From Candidatus Zixiibacteriota bacterium (GTDB lineage Bacteria; Zixibacteria; MSB-5A5; GN15; JAAZOE01): a DNA stretch of 64,000 nt. This document shows positions 1-8,428 of the stretch, piece after piece. Positions within the stretch are counted from its first letter, which is position 1. Every line of letters begins with the position of its first letter. The translations under genes were made by a program, and so were the position numbers. Where the stretch lies: assembly GCA_023138975.1 (NCBI GenBank), contig JAGLON010000008.1, positions 186,001 to 250,000 of the forward strand. Reading direction: 5' to 3'. A model generated the notes under the pieces. It ran no database searches. It saw nothing but the letters and a program-made list of their open reading frames with translations, and was not told the origin of the DNA.

Positions 1-70
1 TGATCAATTCAATATCTTGGCGAATTTGAGCTATGTCATTGATTCTAGCATTTGTTATTTTGGTATCCAT
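1..70 (-). CDS. Possible 5' end of an unidentified gene, cut by the window edge
   Basis: An ATG on the minus strand at 70-68 opens a frame with no stop for 23 codons up to the window edge; the visible peptide begins MDTKITNARINDIAQ. No product can be recognised. It would be divergent from the gene at 261, and the space between them holds operator-like repeats, which is mild support for a real start. No Shine-Dalgarno sequence is visible. Confidence 0.35.
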   Translation of the reverse strand, partial: MDTKITNARINDIAQIRQDIELI

Positions 71-142
71 AGATTTTAAAGAATAGCGCAATTTATATAA
101 TTATCTGTTCATCTACCCACGAGTGAGTTCTACTTATAAAAA

Positions 143-229
143 GGCACAAAGCTTAAATTACAATCGATTGTTTTCCCCTCTCTTTATAAATCTTTAGTAC
201 ACTTTTGTTGTGCCTTGAAAGTGGCACAA
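143..229. promoter_or_regulatory. Operator-like repeats GGCACAA / TTGTGCC
   Basis: An inverted repeat TTGTGCC (208-214) and GGCACAA (223-229) is separated by 8 bases, and a third GGCACAA half-site lies at 143-149, exactly 80 bases from the last one. The repeats sit in the divergent intergenic region upstream of the gene at 261, so they are plausible binding sites for a dimeric repressor that controls the left gene group. The regulator is unknown. Confidence 0.45.
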
Positions 230-260
230 GATTTATAATAATCAATATCCTGACCTATGT

Positions 261-491
261 ATGTCAAACAACACTTCATCTGAACCTAAAACTCAATTTC
301 TTCTGCTAAAAGAATTGGTTTGGAAGATCGATGATAAATTGAAGGTGATTATAGAAACCCAGGCTGACCATGAAGCTGAAATCATTAGACTGAATCGCAA
401 AACCAAACAAATTGTTCATAATCAGAAAGAAATTAAATCAAAATTAAAAACACTCAAAAATGGAATCACAACCAGAACTCACAAAGACTGA
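261..491 (+). CDS. Small predicted coiled-coil protein
   Basis: A 76-residue charged protein. From about residue 12 to 70 it shows the heptad-like spacing of Leu/Ile/Val with many Lys and Glu that is typical of a coiled coil; there are no Cys, membrane or catalytic motifs. It is the first of a row of small plus-strand genes ending in the ATPase at 2757. Its last 32 bases overlap the next gene, which suggests coupled translation. Proteins of this kind are common hypothetical genes of plasmids and viruses; I do not recognise a family. Confidence 0.5.
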   Translation: MSNNTSSEPKTQFLLLKELVWKIDDKLKVIIETQADHEAEIIRLNRKTKQIVHNQKEIKSKLKTLKNGITTRTHKD

Positions 492-786
492 AATTGTAGA
501 TATTGCAGATTTGCAGACAGATTTTATAAGCTTGCGAATTGGCGAAGAAATTCCTAGGCTTGAAATTGCCAAAATTAGAAAAATCATCAACAATAGCAAA
601 CAAGACAATTTATCCGGTGTGGATTATAAATACTTAATCGATACCAAGAATGGAAAGCTCTTAAAAGTAAATTCCTGGATTCTCTGGAAACATATCACAG
701 CCGCAATACAGAAGGCCGGCACAATCAACACGACGTTAAATTTAGTACATTCAGGAATAGAACAATACACAGTCAAAGTTATCTGA
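460..786 (+). CDS. Hypothetical 108-residue protein
   Basis: A 108-residue soluble protein. The N-terminal third is acidic, and the remainder alternates likely helices and strands (the segment around residues 40-90 contains YKYLID and WILWKHITAAI). No known motif is recognised. It overlaps the preceding small coiled-coil gene by 32 bases and starts at an ATG after an A-rich stretch without a clear Shine-Dalgarno sequence, as do several genes of this group. Co-orientation with the genes up to 4136 suggests one transcription unit. Confidence 0.5.
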   Translation: MESQPELTKTEIVDIADLQTDFISLRIGEEIPRLEIAKIRKIINNSKQDNLSGVDYKYLIDTKNGKLLKVNSWILWKHITAAIQKAGTINTTLNLVHSGIEQYTVKVI

Positions 787-844
787 CAGTTTATTATATA
801 TCTCTAAATTAAAAAATCGGCTGAAAAAGCCTTTAATACACACA

Positions 845-1543
845 ATGACCAATAAAGTGAGAACCATGCTGGAAGGCATGTACGATATCATAAATGAAGA
901 ATTCAATGACCCGGTAAAAACCTGGGATAATTTGATTGATTTTATTGCCACTGATTATTATGGAGCATTACTAATTCAACTCAATCATAAATTTGAATGG
1001 TATTTTAATAACAACAAACTGGCTGACTCAATAATCAAAATCTATGATCCTGATCTTCTCAAGACCGAATACTACGACCATTTAGGTGAAATGTATCTTG
1101 AGAAAATCGTGTCAAAACGAAAAATAGGAAGAAACAGCAGTAATCTCGTTTCTGATAAAATTACTGATGTACTAGTTGAATCATTAATATCAAAAACTGA
1201 TCAGAAAATAAGGATATTTGATCCTAATGTTGGTAATGGTCGCTTGCTAATGGCTGCACATAAACAGGCACCTAACGCTGTTTTTTACGGAGTTGATACA
1301 GATCAGCGACTTATCAGGATTGCTTTTACAAACTTTGCTATTCATGGAATTACTGCTTATCTATTAAATGCTAATCGCATGCGTCATGAAACAGATATAT
1401 CAAAAGAAAACGGCCGTTATAACTGGCAATATGCCAATCGCTGGTATTCCTGTATGGATAAGTTAAAACCACTGACATATCAAAAATCTCAGAATAAGCC
1501 CTCTACTCTATCGTCTGACAATAAAAGGAGGACAAACTCATAA
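845..1543 (+). CDS. Truncated N6-adenine methylase-like (HsdM-type) SAM-binding protein
   Basis: A 232-residue protein whose centre resembles the SAM-binding half of type I-type N6-adenine DNA methylases. FDPNVGNGRLL (about residues 121-131) takes the place of the DPACGSG motif I, and the following GVDTDQ is the acidic strand-2 motif. The catalytic NPPY/NPPF motif expected further on is absent: the protein runs into a short basic C-terminus instead. It may therefore be a decayed methylase, a SAM-binding regulator, or a non-catalytic partner of the MT-A70 enzyme at 2234. The stop is one base before the next gene's start, so the two are coupled. Confidence 0.55.
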   Translation: MTNKVRTMLEGMYDIINEEFNDPVKTWDNLIDFIATDYYGALLIQLNHKFEWYFNNNKLADSIIKIYDPDLLKTEYYDHLGEMYLEKIVSKRKIGRNSSNLVSDKITDVLVESLISKTDQKIRIFDPNVGNGRLLMAAHKQAPNAVFYGVDTDQRLIRIAFTNFAIHGITAYLLNANRMRHETDISKENGRYNWQYANRWYSCMDKLKPLTYQKSQNKPSTLSSDNKRRTNS

Positions 1544-1544
1544 A

Positions 1545-1823
1545 ATGAGTAAAAGACTCCGCATGCCCAAATGGAACAATGTTTTACTGCAAATCCACAA
1601 GAGTCAGGAGCAGCATCGATACTGCGAAAGACTCAACCGAAAAGTAAAGTGCTCGATGACTCATCTTCGAAAAATAGTCAAATATCTTGAGCTTTATGGA
1701 CTCATAGTGCTCAAACCTGCCAGCAAAGTTAAACATATAGAGATAACAGAAAAAGGTAAACGAATCATTTATTGTATCATGCAAATGAAATCAGAATTAA
1801 AAGATCTAACAGGCGACAGATAG
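1545..1823 (+). CDS. Small winged-helix DNA-binding protein
   Basis: A 92-residue basic protein. It has helix-turn-helix character in residues 25-60 (a MTHLRKIVKYLELYGLI segment, as in MarR/ArsR-like recognition helices), followed by a wing-like strand with HIEITEKGKRII, the common wing ending in EKG. It most likely acts as a transcriptional regulator of this gene group, possibly through the repeats at 143-229 (inference). A good Shine-Dalgarno sequence (AGGAGG about 15 bases upstream, inside the end of the previous gene) supports the ATG at 1545. Confidence 0.55.
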   Translation: MSKRLRMPKWNNVLLQIHKSQEQHRYCERLNRKVKCSMTHLRKIVKYLELYGLIVLKPASKVKHIEITEKGKRIIYCIMQMKSELKDLTGDR

Positions 1824-1830
1824 AGCTATT

Positions 1831-2214
1831 ATGGGGAGTGAAAAAGAGGATGATATCACAGATGCCCTTATTCGCCTGCCAATCAGAAACCTCGAATCCC
1901 GGATTATGCAATTGGATAGCGAAATCAGTAGAAGAAAAACTATTAATGATGAAGCATTAACCTGCATTGACACACTGATAATACAGTTAAAGAGTAATAT
2001 CTGGCATCATAGGTATTCACATTTAACAGGTGAAGATATGAGATTAAAAAAAGATTTCGACAACCAACTCCAAAATCTGAAAAGCCAGTCTATTTTAGAG
2101 CAGGTGAATTGTTTTCGGGACATAGCTAATCTTAATGAAAAAATGCAGTCAACTCGGGAGGAACTTGAATTAGAAAAAACAAAACTGAGATTAATTGATA
2201 CTGATCTATCATAA
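1831..2214 (+). CDS. Predicted coiled-coil protein
   Basis: A 127-residue hydrophilic protein. From residue 15 to the end it is rich in Glu, Lys, Leu and Ile with heptad-like spacing (for example the stretch around REELELEKTKLRL near the C-terminus), so it is predicted to be a long coiled coil. It begins 7 bases after the winged-helix gene and belongs to the same transcription unit. No catalytic motif is visible. It could be a structural or partner-binding subunit for the methyltransferase or ATPase that follow, but nothing in the sequence proves that. Confidence 0.5.
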   Translation: MGSEKEDDITDALIRLPIRNLESRIMQLDSEISRRKTINDEALTCIDTLIIQLKSNIWHHRYSHLTGEDMRLKKDFDNQLQNLKSQSILEQVNCFRDIANLNEKMQSTREELELEKTKLRLIDTDLS

Positions 2215-2233
2215 AAACAAAACCAACTATAAA

Positions 2234-2755
2234 ATGCGGAAAAAGAAATATAGAACAATCGTCGTCGATCCCCCTTGGAAATACAAAGACAAGCTCCCCC
2301 CCAAACATGGTCGAGTGCCATATAGTGTGATGACAATGAGCCAGTTAAAGCTATTACCAGTCAGTAAATTAGCGGATAAGAACTGTCATCTCTATCTCTG
2401 GACAACCAATGCCTTTATCAGAGAGGCATTTCAACTACTGGAAGCCTGGGGATTTCAATATAAAACCATGATCACCTGGATTAAACCAAATATGCTGGGA
2501 TTGGGCTATTATTGGAGAAACAATACTGAACATTGCTTATTTGCAGTAAAAGGAAAAAAGAATGTCAAACGACATGATATCTGGAATGTAATTATTGCTC
2601 CAAGGCGGAAACATTCTGAAAAACCAGTAGAATTCATGTGTTTAGTAGAAGAGATGTCTCCGGGGCCGAGACTTGAGATGTTTAGCAGAAATAAACGTCG
2701 TGGCTGGCATGTCTGGGGCAATGAAGTAAAAAGCGATGTTGTATTGCCAGTTTAA
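2234..2755 (+). CDS. MT-A70 family N6-adenine DNA methyltransferase
   Basis: A 173-residue protein of the MT-A70 family. The catalytic DPPW motif is in TIVVDPPWKY near the N-terminus (residues 12-15), followed by LYLWTTNAFI and WGFQYKTMITWIKP, all characteristic of this family; GLGYYWRNNTEHCLFAVKG is the expected target-recognition part. It transfers a methyl group from SAM to adenine in DNA. Bacterial and phage members are often solitary and protect mobile DNA from host restriction. I chose the ATG at 2234, because an in-frame ATG at 2195 would overlap the preceding gene and extend beyond the family's usual start. Confidence 0.9.
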   Translation: MRKKKYRTIVVDPPWKYKDKLPPKHGRVPYSVMTMSQLKLLPVSKLADKNCHLYLWTTNAFIREAFQLLEAWGFQYKTMITWIKPNMLGLGYYWRNNTEHCLFAVKGKKNVKRHDIWNVIIAPRRKHSEKPVEFMCLVEEMSPGPRLEMFSRNKRRGWHVWGNEVKSDVVLPV

Positions 2756-2756
2756 A

Positions 2757-4136
2757 ATGAGTGTACGAGATGAGACCGATGATCTTCTCAGGAAAATATA
2801 TCCGGTATTTGGCAAAAAGACAAAGGCGTTGTGGTATCTAATTCAATTATCAAAAGATCCTAAAACTGCTTATGCAAATCAGGAATTACTTCGACTTATT
2901 GCCGACAAGAACGCCCGGATTGACTATAAAAAAGAGATAAGATTGCCCCCTCCCTCTCCAAATAAACTTCAAGGCAATTATCATATTGGGAAAGTCATTT
3001 ACCCCAGCTCAGAATATAGTGAGTTCGGTCTATTAGAAGATGAATTTATCAAACATATCTTTATTGCTGGTATGACAGGAACGGGTAAAACAAATCTGGC
3101 CTTACATATTCTTAGAGAATTAAACAAACGCAAGAAGCCGTTTCTTGTATTTGACTGGAAAGGTAACTACCGCGAGCTAAAGCAGTTAGATGACTTTAAC
3201 GATCTTAAAGTGATTCGATTGGGTGAAAAGAATAGCGCATTTCAATTCAATCCTCTTATTCCCCCTCCAACTGTTGATCCAAGACATTGGATGACAATGT
3301 TAATTGATGTAATCAAGAGCGCATTCTTTGGTTCGCATGGTGTCGAGTATTTCCTTAGAAAAGGAATAAATCACTTATATGAACAGTATGGAATATATGA
3401 AGGGAAGAAAGAATATCCAGCCTTTGCTGATCTGGAGAAAGTAATGCAAAAGGAGTATGTGAGAGGAAGAGAAATGCTCTGGATGAGCACAGTTAAACGA
3501 ATGCTTGCCAGCCTAACATATCCAAGTCTCTTGGGTGAAACTTTTGATGTCAGAACTCAGCAACCTCTTGAGAATTTGCTACATAAAAAAGTTGTATTTG
3601 AAATGGACAATTTGTCAACGGTTGAGAAGATTTTCTTTGTAGAGAGTTTTTTACTTTGGATATATCATTATAGAAAATCTGAAGGAAAACGAGAAGATTT
3701 CAAGCATGCGATAATTATTGAAGAAGGTCATCATATCTTATCAGGCAAAGATGAAACTGCCCAAGGTGAGGAGAACATCATTGAAACAATCATTAGAATG
3801 ATCCGAGAGTTTGGCGAGTCAGTGATTGTAATAGATCAAGAACCAAGCAAGATCAGTAATTCAATTCTTGCAAACACAAGCTGTAAGGTCTGTTTTAATC
3901 TTGGAAATGGTAAAGATATTGAGACTATCTCCCGAGCCATGAGTTTGACTGTTGAAGAAAGAGAGTCAATTGACAGATTAAAGATTGGTCATGCGATTGT
4001 AAAAATGAAAGAAAGATTTTCAGAACCAATTCATGTGAGGTTTCCTCTGGTTCCAATTAACAAAGGATTAGTCAATCTTAAATTAAATAAAATAGATATC
4101 AGTAAACTTAATTTCACTAAAATACAGGGTGGGTAA
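2757..4136 (+). CDS. HerA/VirB4-like P-loop ATPase (DUF87 type)
   Basis: A 459-residue DNA-translocase-type ATPase. Walker A is GMTGTGKTNLAL (about residues 103-114), followed by the family's FDWKGNYREL strand. The Walker B region is HAIIIEEGHHIL (about 320), and a sensor-like IVIDQEPSKIS follows, as in HerA/FtsK/VirB4 hexameric motors that pump DNA. An N-terminal small domain precedes it. The ATG at 2757 lies two bases after the methyltransferase stop; an upstream in-frame ATG at 2736 would only add seven residues inside that gene. With the MT-A70 enzyme this suggests DNA mobilisation or processing for the island. A second HerA-like ATPase of a different type lies at 15439. Confidence 0.85.
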   Translation: MSVRDETDDLLRKIYPVFGKKTKALWYLIQLSKDPKTAYANQELLRLIADKNARIDYKKEIRLPPPSPNKLQGNYHIGKVIYPSSEYSEFGLLEDEFIKHIFIAGMTGTGKTNLALHILRELNKRKKPFLVFDWKGNYRELKQLDDFNDLKVIRLGEKNSAFQFNPLIPPPTVDPRHWMTMLIDVIKSAFFGSHGVEYFLRKGINHLYEQYGIYEGKKEYPAFADLEKVMQKEYVRGREMLWMSTVKRMLASLTYPSLLGETFDVRTQQPLENLLHKKVVFEMDNLSTVEKIFFVESFLLWIYHYRKSEGKREDFKHAIIIEEGHHILSGKDETAQGEENIIETIIRMIREFGESVIVIDQEPSKISNSILANTSCKVCFNLGNGKDIETISRAMSLTVEERESIDRLKIGHAIVKMKERFSEPIHVRFPLVPINKGLVNLKLNKIDISKLNFTKIQGG

Positions 4137-4220
4137 TTATAAGGAGTGGGTAAATCATATCACGTCAATACTACTAAAACATCCCTATAGGTATCCCTTA
4201 GGGTAAGAAGAAACATTAAA

Positions 4221-4547
4221 ATGCCATATATTGTAAAAAAGCTTGTTCCAGTATACAGCCAGTTTGATAAGGTTCCAAAGAAGTACTATAATTTGAGAAA
4301 AGCTGTTTATGTTACAACTTTCAAATATCTGTATCCAAGTATTCCAAAGATTTTGATTGAACAATATGGTCTCTCCCCTGATGAAAAGATAGTTGTGTTT
4401 TGGACAAAGGAAGTTTCTCTTCCTCACTTCAATCGATACCGGGTGAGGTTCAGGAAGGTTTACTCAGGGTTAGTGAGGGATTTCGGGAAGTATATGGGAA
4501 AGGTTCGAAGACGTGGGACAAAACAAGGAATGAGTAAGACTGGATGA
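4221..4547 (+). CDS. Hypothetical basic protein
   Basis: A 108-residue strongly basic protein rich in Lys, Arg, Tyr and Pro, with no acidic patch. The C-terminal third (RYRVRFRKVYSGLVRDFG) and a KVRRRGTKQG tail could bind nucleic acid. No family is recognised. It is the last plus-strand gene of the left group, 84 bases after the ATPase. The leader contains a short symmetric stretch (CCTATAGG and CCCTTAGGG near 4183-4202) that might be an operator. The low-complexity basic composition leaves some doubt that it is a real gene. Confidence 0.45.
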   Translation: MPYIVKKLVPVYSQFDKVPKKYYNLRKAVYVTTFKYLYPSIPKILIEQYGLSPDEKIVVFWTKEVSLPHFNRYRVRFRKVYSGLVRDFGKYMGKVRRRGTKQGMSKTG

Positions 4548-4725
4548 TGCTGTAAAGGATACTTTCAACAATGCTCTAAGAAGTATCCTCAGCTTTTTTA
4601 GAGAGAGAAGCATAGAATTAGGCCAGTTTTGACAACAGACGCACAAGTTCTCTATATTTATAGAATAAATGTTCAATCAATACGAACAATAGGCGTAGCA
4701 GATTGAATGAATATGCCATGACATA

Positions 4726-4755
4726 AACCGGAGATGGATTCTCTCCTCCTTCGGT
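4726..4755. terminator. Weak hairpin between convergent genes
   Basis: AACCGGAG (4726-4733) can pair with CTCC...CGGTT (4743-4755) with a bulge, in the space between the convergent genes ending at 4547 and 4790. There is no long T-run on either strand, so this is only a possible bidirectional terminator. Confidence 0.25.
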
Positions 4756-4789
4756 TCAGGCGTTTTCGAGGATTTAAGTGCTCTATTAC

Positions 4790-7700
4790 TTACAAATTTT
4801 TTCTTAGATATATTTCATAGTAATTTGACTTGCCGATTCCTTTTGAATATTTATTTGTATCAAATTTAGCAGGACTTACATACCAGACATTGGCTATTTT
4901 TTGGATTGTACTTATTGCTGCACATGCAACAGCTTGCATTTTTGAACCAGTGAGACCATACTCATAATTAAACCCCCTATTGGAGTACCAATAATTATAT
5001 CTCTCGTATAATAGTTTTATAACCTCCTCTAAATTGTCGGAGTCTATTAAAGTGATATCACTACCTTGATAGTTTTGTCCAGCAATTTTAGCAACCATAT
5101 ATGCCAATTTTCCTCTAGGTGTGACCTTTGGTTGAGTAATAATTTCAATTCTATCATAACCTCTCATCTCAATAAGATTTAGTAATCTTTCATGTTTTGG
5201 TGACGCGAATGCACACAATAGATTTCGCCTTGTTTCATCCACATCCGAAACAAGTAAATTCCTCATTGTATATGGTCCAGTTTCTCCAGTCAATATTTGA
5301 TCAATGCTTTTAATTATTTCATATTGATCATTATTATCCTTATTATCAATTATTATAGAAATAGCTTCATCACTTGGATAAAACATTTCTGCTGTTGTAT
5401 GGCAAATATGAATACTACTATTGGTATTAAGAATGCTTCTAATACCAGAGTAAATGACAGGTTTTGCTAATCCAGTAATATCAATGAGTATATTTCCTTT
5501 TGGAGCAGAAAATCCTTCCTTTAAAATATCCTCGTAATTAACAAATTTATATGGTATTTGTTTTTCGTCGCAGAGTGAAACAATCTGTTTAGAGTAGCCA
5601 GGTTCTTTATAATTAATAAGCAAAACATTGCATGGAGTAAGAATATCTAATATTCTTTCTACTGAGCCAAATGTTCTCTCTTCAAATCCAAGTCCAATGA
5701 TTAAATAGTCAAACTTTTTCGTCTTTAATTCATTTGCTTGAATCTCAGTGAAAATAAGGTTGTCAAAAACTGAGACATGATTAGTTGTTGTATACCCATT
5801 AGAAAATATATCCTTAATTATTTCTCCACTTTTTGATAATTCTAATTCAGTTTGCTCTATGGGAATTAGTTCGTCAGTTGATTCAACCTCATCATCATCG
5901 TAGATAAACTTTTCTGCTCCGCCCAAATTTCGTAGTAATATATCTTTACCTTTTTTAGGATTATTTAACCATTCTTCTAGTTGCTCTCCAGATAATTCGA
6001 AACGATCTCTTTCAGCCAAACCAATAAATTTATTTAACCCATAAAGCTTACGAAATGTAAGTTTAATTTGAAGAACAGGGTCTGAATCTCTTGTTTTAGT
6101 TCTAGGAGAACCACCTTGAAACACAAATACCCCAGCATCTATAAGTCCTCTTAATTTCTGAAATTGCTGAAAAGTATCTCCTGATGTTATTCTTATATAA
6201 ATACCTGAATACTGCCTTAATCTTTTTGTCTTCCCCTCTCTTATTCCTTTAAATGATTTCATTAACAAATCATGAGTTGCCTCTGAAAAAGAAATTGCAA
6301 AATCCTTTAACTCATTTTTCCTTCTATTTAAATCGTAGATCCTTCTACTACCAAAATCTAAAAATGCTTTATTTTGTATGCTTGCATCAATAGGATAAGA
6401 ATTCCCTACTGCTTCTCTTAATATTAACTCATAAATACTTATAACATCACCAATATCCCCCACACAAACTTTTGATAATGCTGTAATACCATAATATATT
6501 TCTTTTCTCTTTGCTGAGTTTTCACTAGTTGAAGCTATCTTATTGGCAATGGAAATTAAGGAAGTATTTCCTAGTATTTCTACGGGATTTGCTTTTGGAT
6601 GTTTGGGATAATAGGCAATTCTGTTTTCTAAAATACTTTCTACAAAATGTTTTTCACGTTTTGTCTTTTGGATACGTGTTTTCTGATATACTTCCTCCCC
6701 CAAATCAAAAACATCATAATCCCTTCCAATTCTTGCACTATCTATCAATCCAGGAGATCTCAATACTTCCTCAAAAGTTTGAGCTTCTGTTGTTATTTTA
6801 AATGCACATTCTGGAACTTGAAATATAAAAGTAGATGACATAGTAGCAATTGTATCAATTGATAAAAACCTTGTTGACATATCATCAAGCAAAAATAGAA
6901 TTTGTTTAGTATGCCAATACTTTGAAAATCCAGAAATTGTTTTTGCTAAGTGTGTAAAAGCTTCAATTGGATTAATTTTGTAGTTTGCTTCATTGTCAAG
7001 TCGCCCCATTCTTATTGTCAATTCGGTCAATTTACGTTCAAGATCGTACTCAGAGCTAACCTGTAAAATATCGTCTGGTCCTCCGAGGCATTCTTTTACA
7101 ATCCTAGCCAAATCAATATAATACAATGGGGGAATTGAAGATTTATCCAATTCTTTTAAGTGTCTAACTGCCTTTATAGATTCAATCGCATAAAATAAAA
7201 ATAATCTCTCAAAAGGAAGAAATAGACCATTACTCTCAATTCCTGGTCTATTTAATAATTGCTTACAGGATACAAATAGACCGACAAAACTATCTTCTTC
7301 AATTCTTTTTATAATATCAGGATTATTTTCCAGTTTTCTTTTTGCTGCACGAGCGTGAAATTGTAATGCCCGAAGCAGCATTGTCTTACCACACCCTCTC
7401 ATACCAGTAATCATTTGTGGACCTTGAATACTAATTTTCTGAAGCCACTGATCATCCCGGTCTACTATTAAAGAAGGAACAAACCATGGATCAAGGCTTT
7501 GAGCATTATAGGCATCATTAAATCTTCTTAATTTAAGAGTTTCTTTCCACGGGGAAGAAATAACATTTATTCCTGATTTAATATTTTCAATAATTTCCTC
7601 TGTAGAAGATCCTCTATCAGATGTTGGATCAGGTGATAGCAATTGAATATGTTGTTCTAAAACCATTGCTAATCGATAATTTATATCAGGAGTGTTATCT

Positions 7701-8428
7701 GGATTCATTAAAAGTTTATCAACTAAGTTTGAAAGGTGGAAAGCAATCCAATGTCTATCTCCAAGCCTGTTATTTCCATCACTTTTTGAAGCATCTGCGG
7801 CAGAACCTAAATCTATAATTTTCACTTTAATTCTATCATAAAGAACTTCTGATCTTCTATTTTCTTCTGATAACTCTTCTATAATTATGTTACCTTGATG
7901 TAAATCATTATGCCTTTTTGTCCGGTTTTCTAACTCACCAATTACTTTAAATAAATCTATAGCTAATTGACCTATAACGTATGGATTATTTGACAAATCT
8001 TTTCTCAAAAACTCTGATAATGGACATCCCTTGATGTGTTCAAGAATTGCTATGTGACAATCAAGCGATATATCCCCAAAAGCTAATTTAGCTTCAAACT
8101 TATTTTCAATCTGAGCTATGTGATCAGTGTTTTGAGCTGCTTTATAATGAGTATCACACTCAGCGTCAAAATCTTTATTAAAATAATCATAAATTATTTT
8201 GGGAATTACCTTCATAACATTGTTTTTATCAAAGGGGCCAGATTTAACTATGAATGTTGCTGAATAGAATCCCCGAGCCAGAGGTTTAACAATTTCATAA
8301 CTTCTAACACTTTTAGGAGGAAAAAACAAAGGATAGCCAAATGCTCTTTTACATTTTGGACAAATATCCTCTAACTCTTTTTCACTATAATCTTCAGAAG
8401 GACAAGTAAAACAACATAATTTAGGCAT
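4790..8428 (-). CDS. Multidomain zinc ribbon / protein kinase / P-loop ATPase / Rossmann / CARF-like protein
   Basis: A 1212-residue protein, third gene of the methyltransferase-phosphorylase operon. Order of regions: a Cys4 zinc ribbon at residues 5-28 (CFTCP and CPKC); a Ser/Thr-type kinase at about 40-300, with Lys near 72 (VMKVIPK), HNDLHQGN near 176 and IDLGSA near 207, all catalytic positions kept; a P-loop ATPase with GMRGCGKT near 341 and the Walker B-like ILFLLDDMS near 512, similar to bacterial ORC/CDC6- or STAND-like NTPases; a Rossmann-like region with IIGLGFEERTFG near 914; and a C-terminal region with YGLTGSKMQAVA near 1161, resembling the ligand-site strand-loop (TGGTK) of CARF domains. 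The start at 8428 has a Shine-Dalgarno (GAGG) and overlaps the upstream stop by 8 bases. The domain calls after the kinase are inference from motifs. The likely role is a sensor and effector switch in a defence system. Confidence 0.75.
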   Translation of the reverse strand: MPKLCCFTCPSEDYSEKELEDICPKCKRAFGYPLFFPPKSVRSYEIVKPLARGFYSATFIVKSGPFDKNNVMKVIPKIIYDYFNKDFDAECDTHYKAAQNTDHIAQIENKFEAKLAFGDISLDCHIAILEHIKGCPLSEFLRKDLSNNPYVIGQLAIDLFKVIGELENRTKRHNDLHQGNIIIEELSEENRRSEVLYDRIKVKIIDLGSAADASKSDGNNRLGDRHWIAFHLSNLVDKLLMNPDNTPDINYRLAMVLEQHIQLLSPDPTSDRGSSTEEIIENIKSGINVISSPWKETLKLRRFNDAYNAQSLDPWFVPSLIVDRDDQWLQKISIQGPQMITGMRGCGKTMLLRALQFHARAAKRKLENNPDIIKRIEEDSFVGLFVSCKQLLNRPGIESNGLFLPFERLFLFYAIESIKAVRHLKELDKSSIPPLYYIDLARIVKECLGGPDDILQVSSEYDLERKLTELTIRMGRLDNEANYKINPIEAFTHLAKTISGFSKYWHTKQILFLLDDMSTRFLSIDTIATMSSTFIFQVPECAFKITTEAQTFEEVLRSPGLIDSARIGRDYDVFDLGEEVYQKTRIQKTKREKHFVESILENRIAYYPKHPKANPVEILGNTSLISIANKIASTSENSAKRKEIYYGITALSKVCVGDIGDVISIYELILREAVGNSYPIDASIQNKAFLDFGSRRIYDLNRRKNELKDFAISFSEATHDLLMKSFKGIREGKTKRLRQYSGIYIRITSGDTFQQFQKLRGLIDAGVFVFQGGSPRTKTRDSDPVLQIKLTFRKLYGLNKFIGLAERDRFELSGEQLEEWLNNPKKGKDILLRNLGGAEKFIYDDDEVESTDELIPIEQTELELSKSGEIIKDIFSNGYTTTNHVSVFDNLIFTEIQANELKTKKFDYLIIGLGFEERTFGSVERILDILTPCNVLLINYKEPGYSKQIVSLCDEKQIPYKFVNYEDILKEGFSAPKGNILIDITGLAKPVIYSGIRSILNTNSSIHICHTTAEMFYPSDEAISIIIDNKDNNDQYEIIKSIDQILTGETGPYTMRNLLVSDVDETRRNLLCAFASPKHERLLNLIEMRGYDRIEIITQPKVTPRGKLAYMVAKIAGQNYQGSDITLIDSDNLEEVIKLLYERYNYWYSNRGFNYEYGLTGSKMQAVACAAISTIQKIANVWYVSPAKFDTNKYSKGIGKSNYYEIYLRKNL

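Noticed and set aside
1584..1784. Open frames on the minus strand over the small left genes
   Set aside because: They are antisense shadows without ribosome sites or recognisable protein features.
2195..2233. Upstream ATG for the MT-A70 gene
   Set aside because: It would overlap the previous gene and add residues not found in the family.
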